From positions 1-64,000 of the forward strand of contig JAEWAK010000021.1 of the NCBI GenBank assembly GCA_023391695.1: 64,000 nucleotides of DNA, given 5' to 3'. The notes below the pieces were generated by a model, which was not told the DNA's origin, searched no databases, and saw only the letters and a list, made by a program, of their open reading frames with translations. Shown in pieces: positions 28,001 through 34,415 of the stretch. The translations under genes were made by a program, and so were the position numbers. Source of the stretch: Bacillota bacterium (GTDB lineage: Bacteria; Bacillota; Clostridia; Lachnospirales; Lachnospiraceae). How positions within the stretch are numbered: position 1 is the first letter of the stretch; every line of letters starts with the position of its first letter.

Positions 28001-28258
28001 TACACTGTCCGGTTTCTCTTTTAAGATTATTTTTTTCACAATATCCGGTGTCAGCGGTTCAATGTATACGATATCTGCAATATCTTTATCCGTCATAATG
28101 GTTGCCGGATTGGAATTTACCAGTATAACACAGATTCCTTCTTCCTTCAGAGAACGGCAGGCCTGGGTGCCTGCATAGTCGAATTCTGCAGCCTGGCCGA
28201 TTATAATCGGACCGGAACCTATAACCAATACTTTTTTGATGCTGTCAATCTTTGGCAT
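25058..28258 (-). CDS. carB: Carbamoyl-phosphate synthase large subunit
   Basis: A 1066-aa full-length CarB that makes carbamoyl phosphate from bicarbonate, ammonia and two ATP for pyrimidine and arginine synthesis. Two homologous ATP-grasp halves are evident. The N-terminal one shows GSGPIIIGQAAEFDYAGTQA, the C-terminal one GSGPIRIGQGIEFDYC, and each has a GGSGGG- or GGQGMQ-type ATP loop. The last about 130 residues form the MGS-like allosteric domain (VGRRFKALGYEIYATRSTA). Its ATG overlaps the carA stop in TAATG, so the two subunits are translationally coupled. Confidence 0.97.
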   Translation of the reverse strand: MPKIDSIKKVLVIGSGPIIIGQAAEFDYAGTQACRSLKEEGICVILVNSNPATIMTDKDIADIVYIEPLTPDIVKKIILKEKPDSVLPTLGGQAALNIAMELEESGFLRENDVKLIGTTSETIKKAEDRLEFKITMEKIGEPCASSTVVTTVKDALAFAENIGYPVVVRPAYTLGGSGGGIAQDEEHLKEICSNGLRLSRVGQCLIERCIAGWKEIEYEVMRDSQGNCITVCNMENIDPVGVHTGDSIVVAPSQTLSDKEYQMLRSSAMNIITELNITGGCNVQYALHPDTFEYCVIEVNPRVSRSSALASKATGYPIAKVAAKIALGYNLDEIQNVVTGKTYASFEPALDYVVVKIPKWPFDKFIMAKRTLTTQMKATGEVMSICTNFEGGLMKALRSLEQNIYSLQYGDYEQYPIDEIREKLYQIDDRRLFVIAEAIRRGISYDEIYDITKIDKWFLDKIAILVEMEQDLKTKPLTKELLTEAKRLEFPDRVIAEFTGKTLEEVKKLRKQDYEIIPAYKMVDTCAAEFEASTPYYYSCFGSENEVDPVKTRKKVMVLGSGPIRIGQGIEFDYCSVHSVWALRKAGYETIIVNNNPETVSTDFDIADKLYFEPLTPEDVESIVDLEQPDGAVVQFGGQTAIKLTDALLKIGVPILGTSAENVDAAEDRELFDAILEECGIPRPAGKTVFTTEEAIAAAGELGYPVLVRPSYVLGGQGMQIAISDEDIREFMDIINLNVQEHPILVDKYLMGKEVEVDAVCDGEDILIPGIMEHVERAGIHSGDSISVYPAQNITERLQNVIVDYTRKLAKSLNVIGLINIQFILYNDEVYVIEVNPRSSRTVPYISKVTGIPIVGLASRVILGEKIKDLGFGTGLAPNADYIAIKMPVFSFEKLHGADISLGPEMKSTGECLGIAKTFNEALYKAFLGAGINLPKYKKMIMTVKDADKLEAVEVGRRFKALGYEIYATRSTAKFLNENGVEAIPVNKLDKEAPTIIDLILGHEIDLVIDTPTQGRDKSRDGFLIRRTSIETGVTCLTSLDTANALLTSLENADISNITLVDIAKI

Positions 28259-29394
28259 TATTGTACCTCCATCATCTGAATAAACTCATCGAAAAGAAAC
28301 TCTGAATCCTGAGGTCCTGCACATGCCTCCGGATGGAACTGGACCGTAAATATATTCTTTCCTAAATAATGATATCCTTCTATGGTTCCGTCGTTGGCAT
28401 TGATAAAACTTTTTTCAGCTTTTGCTTCGCTCATGGAGCCGTCTTCTACTACGTAGCCGTGATTCTGGGAAGATATATACACCCTTCCGGTTTTTAGATC
28501 CTTTACCGGATGATTGGCACCTCTGTGGCCGTATTTTAATTTTTTGGTATCCCCGCCGTTAGCCAATGCCATTAACTGGTGGCCCAGGCAGATCGCAAAG
28601 ATGGGAACGTCACTGTCGTACATTTTTTTGATTTCTTCGATTATTTCCACACACTCTTTCGGATCTCCGGGGCCATTGGATAACATAATTCCGTCCGGAT
28701 TTTTTGCAAGGATTTCTTCTGCTTTCGTCAAAGCCGGGTAAATAGTGACATCACAGCCTCTTTTTAACAAGCAGTCCTTGATATTATCCTTGGAGCCATA
28801 ATCCAGCAGGGCTATCTTAAAGCTGCCTTTTCTGTAAGGGTGAACTTTAAGTCCGCTTCTTGCATTATCCGCATCGGTTGCTGCAAATTCCCTGGCATAA
28901 TAGGTCTTTTTCTCCTTGCAGGTAACCTTTTCCACTACTTTTGCCACGTGATGCCCTTTTAGCTTCTTAATGACATCCTCCAAAACAAAATTTTCATTGG
29001 TAGTAATCATACCGTTCATGGTTCCTTTTTCCCTTAAAATCTTGGTCAGGGCCCTGGTATCGATTCCGGCAATCCCGGGTATGTCTTTTTCCGTTAAAAA
29101 GGTTTCGATGCTGTCCTCACTTCGGAAGTTACTTGGGCGCCTTGCAATTTCTCTTACTATATATCCGTCCACCCATGGTTTTTTCGATTCCATATCTTCA
29201 TAGCAGATTCCGTAATTTCCGATTAACGGATAGGTCATCACAACTGCCTGGCCTGCATAAGATGGGTCCGTCAGCACCTCCAGATAACCTGTCATTGAGG
29301 TGTTGAATACTATTTCACTAATCATATCCCTAGTTGAACCAATACTTTTACCTGTGAAAACATTACCGTCTTCCAGTATCAGAAAAGCTTTCAT
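28258..29394 (-). CDS. carA: Carbamoyl-phosphate synthase small subunit
   Basis: A glutamine amidotransferase subunit of about 378 aa, supplying ammonia to CarB. The N-terminal CPSase_sm domain begins AFLILEDGNVFTGKSIG. The class I amidotransferase domain has the nucleophile Cys in FAICLGHQ and the His/Glu pair in VQFHPEA. An in-frame GTG three codons upstream (29403) is possible, but the family usually starts at the ATG used here. It forms a two-gene operon with carB, preceded by a leader with an attenuator-like hairpin. Confidence 0.95.
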   Translation of the reverse strand: MKAFLILEDGNVFTGKSIGSTRDMISEIVFNTSMTGYLEVLTDPSYAGQAVVMTYPLIGNYGICYEDMESKKPWVDGYIVREIARRPSNFRSEDSIETFLTEKDIPGIAGIDTRALTKILREKGTMNGMITTNENFVLEDVIKKLKGHHVAKVVEKVTCKEKKTYYAREFAATDADNARSGLKVHPYRKGSFKIALLDYGSKDNIKDCLLKRGCDVTIYPALTKAEEILAKNPDGIMLSNGPGDPKECVEIIEEIKKMYDSDVPIFAICLGHQLMALANGGDTKKLKYGHRGANHPVKDLKTGRVYISSQNHGYVVEDGSMSEAKAEKSFINANDGTIEGYHYLGKNIFTVQFHPEACAGPQDSEFLFDEFIQMMEVQ

Positions 29395-29512
29395 AACTTC
29401 CACCTGTTCCTTTCAAATAATATAGTACAACTTAAAACTATCCGTCACTTGCAACTTTAAGCTGCTGCAGCCATTCCCTTTGGCAAGCTATAAGGAAATA
29501 ATTCCCTATTGC

Positions 29513-29550
29513 ATAAAAAAAGAGTATACACAAAATACTTTGGATATACT
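29513..29550 (-). promoter_or_regulatory. Attenuator-like hairpin in the carAB leader
   Basis: On the coding strand AGTATAT-CCAAA pairs with TTTTG-TGTATACT (29523-29550), about 12 pairs with one mismatch. It is followed at once by C and seven T. It sits inside the leader, not after a gene, so it could be a pyrimidine-responsive attenuator. I do not see a clear PyrR-binding motif. Confidence 0.45.
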
Positions 29551-29590
29551 TCTTACGCATATCAGGCCTACAGGTTCCCAAATTGCTAAA

Positions 29591-29619
29591 ATTCTATCAC
29601 AAGTTCATTTAAAATACAA
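29591..29619 (-). promoter_or_regulatory. Putative carAB promoter
   Basis: On the minus strand TTGTAT (29619-29614), a 17-nt spacer, then TAGAAT (29596-29591). The start would be near 29584, giving a leader of about 190 nt that contains the hairpin at 29513-29550. Confidence 0.5.
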
Positions 29620-29846
29620 GCATTTATTTCAGAAATTGAAATAAATTAATTATTATGCATTTTTTGTTTATAATTATAAAATATATATTCCGTTTAATCA
29701 AGTAAAATGTTTTTTTATATGAATTTTTCTTGCGGTTCAGCTATGGATGCCGGAAGGTATTTTCTGTGACCTCCTCTGCTCCGGTCGCAGAACCCCTGGG
29801 TTTAACACCTGCTAAATGATACAGAACACATAATTCTATGCATAAT

Positions 29847-29901
29847 AAAGGACTTAATATTTTTTAAGACAGTTTGAATATCTTAAAATATTAAGTCCTT
29901 T
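29847..29901. terminator. Strong bidirectional hairpin
   Basis: AAAGGACTTAATATTTTTTA pairs with the segment ATTAAGTCCTTT ending at 29901, a stem of about 20 pairs with an 11-nt loop. It lies downstream of the 3' half of the interrupted gene and is the likely terminator of that transcript. Confidence 0.6.
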
Positions 29902-29909
29902 GCCTTGCA

Positions 29910-29966
29910 TATTTAACCTGTCTCATAGCTGCCTGACAGGTTATGAACATGTTGCAATACGGAATG
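29910..29966 (-). repeat. Dispersed repeat with CATTCCG core, copy 3 (inverted)
   Basis: Read on the minus strand it gives CATTCCG, then CATGTTCATAACCTGTCA, matching the first half of 4222-4306. Like the other copies it lies just beyond a gene's 3' end. Confidence 0.45.
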
Positions 29967-30016
29967 CGGATATCTGTTTGACAAATCGGCGGTTCCGTTC
30001 TGTTTATGCATAATTT

Positions 30017-30403
30017 TTATACTAGTTCCGCAATTCTGGTAACTGCCACATAGATTTCCGAGATCCGATACCAGGTCGGAAAATCAACAATACCGGTAGC
30101 CGGCAGGCCGAAGGTCTGTTGGAATATCCTTACCGCCTCCGCAGTCTGGGGGCCATATGCACCGTCAGCAGCAACCGTGGGTATTACAGTATAGACAGCG
30201 GAAATTGCATTTAACTGCTCCTGTATCTGCCTTACACTGTCTCCCCTGGAACCGGTGGTTAGATTGGCACCCGGCCAGGAAGAAGGAACCCCGGCTACTT
30301 CAGTTGCAGAATTAATAAACATATTAGCTCCGTAGAAATTGCGTAATATCTGTATGGCAGTAAGTCCCTGGTCACCTAAGTCTTTGGAACCCCACTGGGT
30401 CAT
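30017..30403 (-). pseudogene. 3' half of the interrupted SpoIID-like/peptidoglycan-binding gene
   Basis: These 128 codons begin at an ATG that is the first codon after the recombination junction, with no ribosome binding site, so this part is unlikely to be translated alone. The start (MTQWGSKDLGDQG) continues directly from the end of the 5' half (QYCDGRNVTCPGW). Residues about 50-120 form a PG_binding_1 domain (SVRQIQEQLNAI, DGAYGPQTAEAVRIFQQTFGLP). It is best read as the C-terminus of one 451-aa protein whose other part lies at 33046-34017, separated by a 2,645-bp element. Pseudogene is used for want of a better type; the split may be programmed and reversible. Confidence 0.85.
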
Positions 30404-30423
30404 CCGTATCGTAACAGAGTATA
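30401..30423. other. Element attachment site next to the 3' gene half
   Basis: The core CATCC (30401-30405) is followed by the element arm TATCGTAACAGAGTATA at 30407-30423. The host side of the site is the start of the 3' gene half. Confidence 0.7.
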
Positions 30424-30429
30424 TATAAC

Positions 30430-30786
30430 TTATTCCAGGTCCTTATTTTCCTCTGTGTCTTCATCAACACTGTTTTTCAGTAATTTTTCGGTATTTTCCA
30501 TAAGAATGTCTTTTATCCGTTCCGAAGAACCCGGATCTATTTTCCTAAGCAGCTGAATCTGGTGATCGGATTTGGCCATATTATAATACAATGCCTTTGC
30601 CACGGCATATCCGGCCCATCCGGCCAGGCAGACCTGATAAAGTTCGCCGGTATCAATCCCGAACCCCTGCATGATAAATAATGCAAATGTCATTATCCAG
30701 CATTCAAAGCGGGAATATTCCAATAATCTCTTGCTGAAAGGCAGGAAATTACTGTTTGACCTTTTTCTCCTTGAATTTTTAAACAT
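30430..30786 (-). CDS. Small two-helix membrane protein in the element
   Basis: A 118-aa protein that I do not recognise. A basic N-terminus (KNSRRKRSN) is followed by two probable membrane helices at about 30-48 (WIMTFALFIMQGFG) and 53-72 (YQVCLAGWAGYAVAKALYY). An acidic charged tail comes after these (SVDEDTEENKDLE). Size and topology are holin-like, but no specific family is evident. The ATG lacks a strong ribosome site. It lies 25 nt inside one end of the element and is divergent from the LexA-box gene. Confidence 0.5.
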   Translation of the reverse strand: MFKNSRRKRSNSNFLPFSKRLLEYSRFECWIMTFALFIMQGFGIDTGELYQVCLAGWAGYAVAKALYYNMAKSDHQIQLLRKIDPGSSERIKDILMENTEKLLKNSVDEDTEENKDLE

Positions 30787-30900
30787 AAATCACCTGGTTT
30801 TCTATTATAATTAACAATATTAACTTATTAATTTTTTTATTACACATGGCGGCCAAATAAGTCCGGCTCCCGCCGAACCCGGCCGGACCTTTTATTTCCA

Positions 30901-30929
30901 TTGATTTTCGAACACTTGTTTGCTATAAT
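30901..30929 (+). promoter_or_regulatory. Sigma-A promoter with LexA-like box in the spacer
   Basis: TTGATT (30901-30906) and TATAAT (30924-30929) are 17 nt apart. The spacer holds CGAACACTTGTTTG (30909-30922), 13 of 14 positions of the Gram-positive LexA/DinR consensus CGAACRNRYGTTYG. A repressor there would block RNA polymerase directly. It drives the 95-aa gene at 30993. Confidence 0.6.
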
Positions 30930-30946
30930 TCATTTACACCAAGTGA

Positions 30947-30986
30947 GCAAACTTCAAATGCGCATAAAACATGCGCAGGAATGAGG
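30947..30986 (+). promoter_or_regulatory. 40-nt structured leader shared with the interrupted gene, copy 1
   Basis: It is identical at 38 of 40 positions to 34024-34063 (minus strand). It contains TGCGCA-TAAAACA-TGCGCA, a six-pair hairpin, followed by a GGAATGAGG ribosome site. Both copies end just before a start codon. Confidence 0.75.
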
Positions 30987-30992
30987 ATAATT

Positions 30993-31280
30993 ATGCCATT
31001 CTTTGAATTAAATAATCCGGATATTAAAATCGATTATTCAAAATGCCAGCCGGTTTCCGTGATTGCAGTCTTTAACCGGGAAGGAAAAATTATGCCCGTT
31101 TATCTCAGCCTGACTGACCTTTACGGGAATGTCTGTAAGGTAAAGATTGACGGCGTTACCTTTACCAAGGACGGAACAGGCTCTACCACATACTGCTGCA
31201 TTTACAGTGCCGATAAACGGAAACGGCAAATCAATCTGACTTATTATATTCACCAGCATTTATGGGTATTGGAGAATTAG
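30993..31280 (+). CDS. Hypothetical 95-aa protein, LexA-type promoter, in the element
   Basis: I do not recognise the product. The ATG at 30993 follows GAGG at good spacing, whereas the longer frame from 30981 starts inside the ribosome site. The protein is beta-rich (VSVIAVFNREGKIMPVYL, LYGNVCKVKIDGVTF) and small, with no membrane segment. Its promoter has a LexA-like box and its leader is shared with the interrupted gene, so it is the best-regulated gene of the element. It could be an excision factor or other controller, but nothing in the residues proves this. Its 3' end overlaps the convergent gene by about 50 nt. Confidence 0.6.
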   Translation: MPFFELNNPDIKIDYSKCQPVSVIAVFNREGKIMPVYLSLTDLYGNVCKVKIDGVTFTKDGTGSTTYCCIYSADKRKRQINLTYYIHQHLWVLEN

Positions 31281-31470
31281 CTTTTTTCTCTCCGGCAATT
31301 TTTACCTTTATCTCAGAAACGGGAATATAACCAATAGCTCTTAATGCTTTATCATTAAGAGCAGTTCCTATTTCCTTCTGTCTCTTTTCCGGAATCACTT
31401 CCCAGGGTTTCTCTTCCCCTTCCATATTAACAAAAATCCTTACTTTAAGTTCCTTGCTGATACATACCAC
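31231..31470 (-). CDS. Small hypothetical phage-like protein in the element
   Basis: A frame of up to 79 aa, starting GTG at 31470 or, more likely, ATG at 31425 behind AAGGA (64 aa). The segment WEVIPEKRQKEIGTALNDKA followed by LRAIGYIPV resembles short conserved proteins often seen beside recombinases in clostridial prophages, but I cannot name a function. It is divergent from the recombinase gene (97 nt between them) and might autoregulate it or assist excision. Confidence 0.5.
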   Translation of the reverse strand: MVCISKELKVRIFVNMEGEEKPWEVIPEKRQKEIGTALNDKALRAIGYIPVSEIKVKIAGEKKANSPIPINAGEYNKSD

Positions 31471-31566
31471 CTCCGGTAATAATTTATGTACCGGGGATTG
31501 TACATATTGCCAAACAGGGCATTTTTACATTTTTCTTTCATATAATCAATTAAGGAGCTGGTAAAA

Positions 31567-33042
31567 ATGCAAACTGCCGCACTGTATATCCGGGTCAGTA
31601 CCGAGGACCAGGCAGAATTTTCCCCGGATGCCCAAAAGAGATTATTATTGGAATATGCAAAAAAGAACGATATCTTTGTAAACGCAGAACATATCTTTCT
31701 TGATGAAGGTATATCCGGAAGAAAAGCGGAGAAACGTCCAGGCTTTATGAAAATGATTGCAGCTGCAAAAAAGAAGCCCAAACCTTTTGACTTTATTTTA
31801 GTCCACCGTTTTGACCGGTTCAGCCGTTCCAGGGAAGACAGTATCGTATATAAGTCGCTTCTGAAAAAAGAATGCGGCATCAAAGTAATATCCATTACGG
31901 AACAGCTGGAAGATGATAAATTCAGTGTAATCCTGGAGGCCATGCTGGAGGCTATGGCAGAATATTATTCCTTAAATCTGGCGGATGAAGTAACAAAAGG
32001 CATGACGGAAAAAGCCCTCCGGGGAGGTTACCAGGCGAATCCGCCTCTTGGATATAAAATATTACATACCGGTGAACCTCCGGTCATTGTTCCTAAAGAA
32101 GCGGAAATCATCCGGTTAATATTTCAAAAATATGTGTTTGATAAAATGTCCTCTTACCAGATTGCAAAACATTTAAACCAGCTGGGTTTTAAAACCAGGC
32201 AGCATAAGGCTTTTGAACGGAGGTCGGTGGAATACATCCTTAAGAATCCTATATATAAGGGTTATATCCGTTGGAACCGGACCCATAATGCCACCAAAAC
32301 GGTTCGGGATGAATCTAAGTGGATCCTTGCAAAAGGACAGCATGAACCGGTCATAACCGAAGAATTGTATGAACTTGCCCGGGAAAGGATCCGCCTGGAA
32401 GAAAAACAGAAAATAAATAATCCCTCCATAAAAGCACGGCCGGTTACGGAATACCGTCACTGGTTATCGGGTTTAGTCAAATGCAGCAGCTGCGGGCGAA
32501 GCCTGACCGCTTCCAGGGTTAAAAATTCAAAGTACCTGCATTTTAGCTGCAGCGGTTACCTAAAAGGAAAATGCCCGGTATGTAACAGTATCTCGGAAAA
32601 TAAACTGATTCCCGCCGTTTTGGAAGTTTTGGAAAAAGTACTTATCTCCGGCCCAACCGGTTATACCGGGCTGAATACGGAAACTGCCTCCCATGTTACT
32701 TTGCTGGAGCAGAAGTTACTGAAATTAAGCGAAAAAGAAAACCGAGTAAAAAAAGCATACCAAAACGGTATTGATACCCTGGAAGAATACAGGCAGAATA
32801 AGGATGGCCTGTTAAAAGAACGTAACCGGATAAAACAGCAGCTGGGAAAACTTAAAACTTTTAACGAATCAAACAGGAAACCGGGCCTGTCGGGGAATAT
32901 AAATGAAATATATAAAATCATCGCTTCCGATACCGCAGATAATATAACGAAGAACAAAGCCCTAAATTCAATTATTGAAAAAATCGTCTTTAGCAAAAAA
33001 GAAGGGCTTCTTGATATTTATTTTTATACCCTGTTACCATAA
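31567..33042 (+). CDS. Large serine recombinase of the intervening element
   Basis: A 491-aa site-specific recombinase. The resolvase domain spans about 1-150, with the nucleophile Ser11 in YIRVSTEDQA and the arginine block RFDRFSRS. A recombinase domain lies at about 165-275 (NPPLGYKIL, RSVEYILKNPIYKGYI). A zinc ribbon with four cysteines is at about 298-340 (KCSSCGRSL, CSGYLKGKCPVC), and a coiled coil follows at about 365-420. The ATG follows AAGGAG. It is complete and apparently functional. Its last codons overlap one inverted arm of the attachment site. By family it should cut at the central dinucleotide of the core and integrate or excise the element; excision usually needs a partner protein. 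Confidence 0.93.
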   Translation: MQTAALYIRVSTEDQAEFSPDAQKRLLLEYAKKNDIFVNAEHIFLDEGISGRKAEKRPGFMKMIAAAKKKPKPFDFILVHRFDRFSRSREDSIVYKSLLKKECGIKVISITEQLEDDKFSVILEAMLEAMAEYYSLNLADEVTKGMTEKALRGGYQANPPLGYKILHTGEPPVIVPKEAEIIRLIFQKYVFDKMSSYQIAKHLNQLGFKTRQHKAFERRSVEYILKNPIYKGYIRWNRTHNATKTVRDESKWILAKGQHEPVITEELYELARERIRLEEKQKINNPSIKARPVTEYRHWLSGLVKCSSCGRSLTASRVKNSKYLHFSCSGYLKGKCPVCNSISENKLIPAVLEVLEKVLISGPTGYTGLNTETASHVTLLEQKLLKLSEKENRVKKAYQNGIDTLEEYRQNKDGLLKERNRIKQQLGKLKTFNESNRKPGLSGNINEIYKIIASDTADNITKNKALNSIIEKIVFSKKEGLLDIYFYTLLP

Positions 33043-33050
33043 GGGCATCC
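33025..33050. other. Element attachment site next to the 5' gene half
   Basis: The arm TATACCCTGTTACCATA (33025-33041) is inverted relative to 30407-30423 and is followed by the core CATCC (33046-33050). The arm covers the recombinase stop codon. Confidence 0.7.
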
Positions 33051-34017
33051 AGCCCGGGCAGGTTACATTTCGCCCGTCGCAGTACTGGGTTAATATCGGC
33101 TGCCTGACATTTGGCCTGGATAAATAGTTATTAAAGACCTGGTCCACTGCCAAACCGATATTATCATAAATATTTCTGCCCCTCATCCATTTATGGTCAA
33201 AGGCCGTGGAAGACGTAATAGTAAAATTAAAACCCTGGTTCCGGTACCATTCCGTAAAAACCCTGTTTAAGGTAAAAGACATAATGGCCAGTATATTCGC
33301 CAAAATGGTTGCTTCCGGCCAGGTTGCGTAGATTTCACTGGAAGCCACGTTTTTGATATAATCCCTGTAACGTATATAGTAATTTGCTGCCGAGGTATCC
33401 GTAGGCGGCCCGTCATGGACAATAACGAACTCGGGCACTACTACTTCCCTCAGTACTATTTCACCGGTTTCTGCGGTGGGTTTAATTTCAGACTCCGCTA
33501 TTTTAGGCGGATAATCCCCATAAAGGGTATGGGGCGGAATTACAAATGCTTCCCCGGCCGGGGTTTCCGGTGCCGGTATCATTTCTACGGGCTGAACTGC
33601 CGTTACCGCAGCCAGTAATTGTGTTCCGGAGACTGCTACGGTTTCATAACCGGGTGCGGTTACATTTACATTATATTCGGAATAGGGCTGGTCAAAAACA
33701 GCCGGATCCAGGCTCCAATCCAGCGGAGGTGCCGGCAAATCGATTACTTCCGTACGTCCCAGGTTATCCGTAGTCAATTCTTCCACTACGGAAGTAGGAT
33801 CCCCCGTATAACCGATTCTGACCGTAGCACCCGGGATCGGACGGAATCCTGCCTGGGTTACACAATTTACCTGGAGCCTGCCCAGGGATTGTGTCTCCAT
33901 TTGTGCCGGATAAACTCTGGTAGCTGTTTCATATCCATAATTGGTAACAGGTTTCTGTTTCATATCAGGAAAGTAGAAAGACTTCGCATTATTCATATAA
34001 TATTCTTTTATATTCAT
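33034..34017 (-). pseudogene. 5' half of the interrupted SpoIID-like/peptidoglycan-binding gene
   Basis: In the integrated state this encodes 327 aa ending WMPLW; 323 of these codons belong to the original gene. Residues about 35-160 carry a carboxypeptidase-regulatory-like beta-sandwich (RLQVNCVTQAGFRPIPGATV). Residues about 215-323 resemble the SpoIID/LytB domain, with a candidate catalytic Glu in YIKNVASSEIYATWPEA and the conserved TSSTAFDH and QYCDG segments. The ATG at 34017 follows AAAGAGGCG, and the longer frame to 34341 only reads through repeats. SpoIID-type proteins trim peptidoglycan during sporulation. With the polysaccharide deacetylase next door, a spore-envelope role is an inference. 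Confidence 0.82.
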
Positions 34018-34023
34018 ATATCG

Positions 34024-34063
34024 CCTCTTTCCTGCGCATGTTTTCTGCGCATTTGAAGTTTGC
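34024..34063 (-). promoter_or_regulatory. 40-nt structured leader shared with the element gene, copy 2
   Basis: It lies just before the start of the interrupted gene and includes TGCGCA-GAAAACA-TGCGCA and the ribosome site. It differs from 30947-30986 at two positions, one in the hairpin loop and one in the ribosome-site spacer. Confidence 0.75.
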
Positions 34064-34068
34064 GCCAA

Positions 34069-34109
34069 ATGTAAAACATAAATATGCATAGCATATTTAT
34101 GTTTTACAT
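34069..34109. repeat. Perfect 41-bp palindrome (19-bp arms)
   Basis: ATGTAAAACATAAATATGC at 34069-34087 is repeated in exact inversion at 34091-34109 around ATA. It sits just upstream of the shared leader of the interrupted gene. It could be an operator or, in RNA, a hairpin without a T-tract. Confidence 0.8.
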
Positions 34110-34125
34110 ACTTATGCAAGTATAA

Positions 34126-34263
34126 TAATGTTTTGCATACTAATACTTTACATACTAATACTTTACATACTAATGCTTTGCATACTAATACTTTGCATAC
34201 TAATACTTTACATACTAATGCTTTTACATAACTAATGCTTTTACATACTAATGCTTTGCATAC
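34126..34263. repeat. Nine-unit 15-bp tandem repeat upstream of the interrupted gene
   Basis: Units of TAATRCTTTRCATAC follow one another. Seven are 15 bp, and two are lengthened to 17 and 16 bp (TAATGCTTTTACATAAC, TAATGCTTTTACATAC). The array lies in the promoter region, so unit number could affect expression. Confidence 0.85.
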
Positions 34264-34330
34264 TTTGGTTACGCAGACACAAACTTCCGGGATTGAAAGA
34301 AAATTTCTTTCAGCCTTACACCCGCTGCAG

Positions 34331-34350
34331 ATCACAGGCATAGCTGTGAT
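34331..34350. promoter_or_regulatory. Palindrome ATCACAG-N6-CTGTGAT
   Basis: A perfect 7-bp inverted repeat with a six-base spacer, between the deacetylase stop and the tandem array. It is operator-like, with the regulator unknown. Confidence 0.3.
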
Positions 34351-34415
34351 ACTGCCAAAATATTATCACTCCCAATATATGCTTCCGCAATTAATAAAGT
34401 GCCAGTATTCCGGCC

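Larger units (their letters stand above)
30401..33050. mobile_element. Skin-like intervening element with a serine recombinase
   Basis: This 2,645-bp element interrupts a peptidoglycan-binding gene. The repeated core GGATG (coding strand) is at 30401-30405 and 33046-33050. Inside the core lie inverted 17-bp arms at 30407-30423 and 33025-33041 (15/17 identical), symmetric about the TG dinucleotide of the core. The cargo is one large serine recombinase and three small unknown genes. Removing one core-to-core unit joins TGG-ATG to ACC-CAG in frame. This arrangement matches elements that split sporulation genes in Bacillus and Clostridium (skin in sigK), but I know of none in this host gene. Confidence 0.85.

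Noticed and set aside
31519..31546. Sigma-E-like promoter (GCATTTT, 13 nt, CATATAAT) before the recombinase
   Set aside because: The start would fall inside the ribosome binding site, so the match is probably chance, though it would fit a sporulation trigger.
30017..34017. Simple frameshift or sequencing error as the cause of the split gene
   Set aside because: The halves are 2.6 kb apart, with a recombinase, a duplicated core and inverted arms between them.
34126..34263. Possible CRISPR array
   Set aside because: The units are contiguous 15-mers without spacers, and no cas gene is nearby.
34018..34341. Cys/Lys/Val-rich extension of the interrupted gene's frame
   Set aside because: It translates the 15-bp tandem array and the palindrome. 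The real start at 34017 has a good ribosome site.
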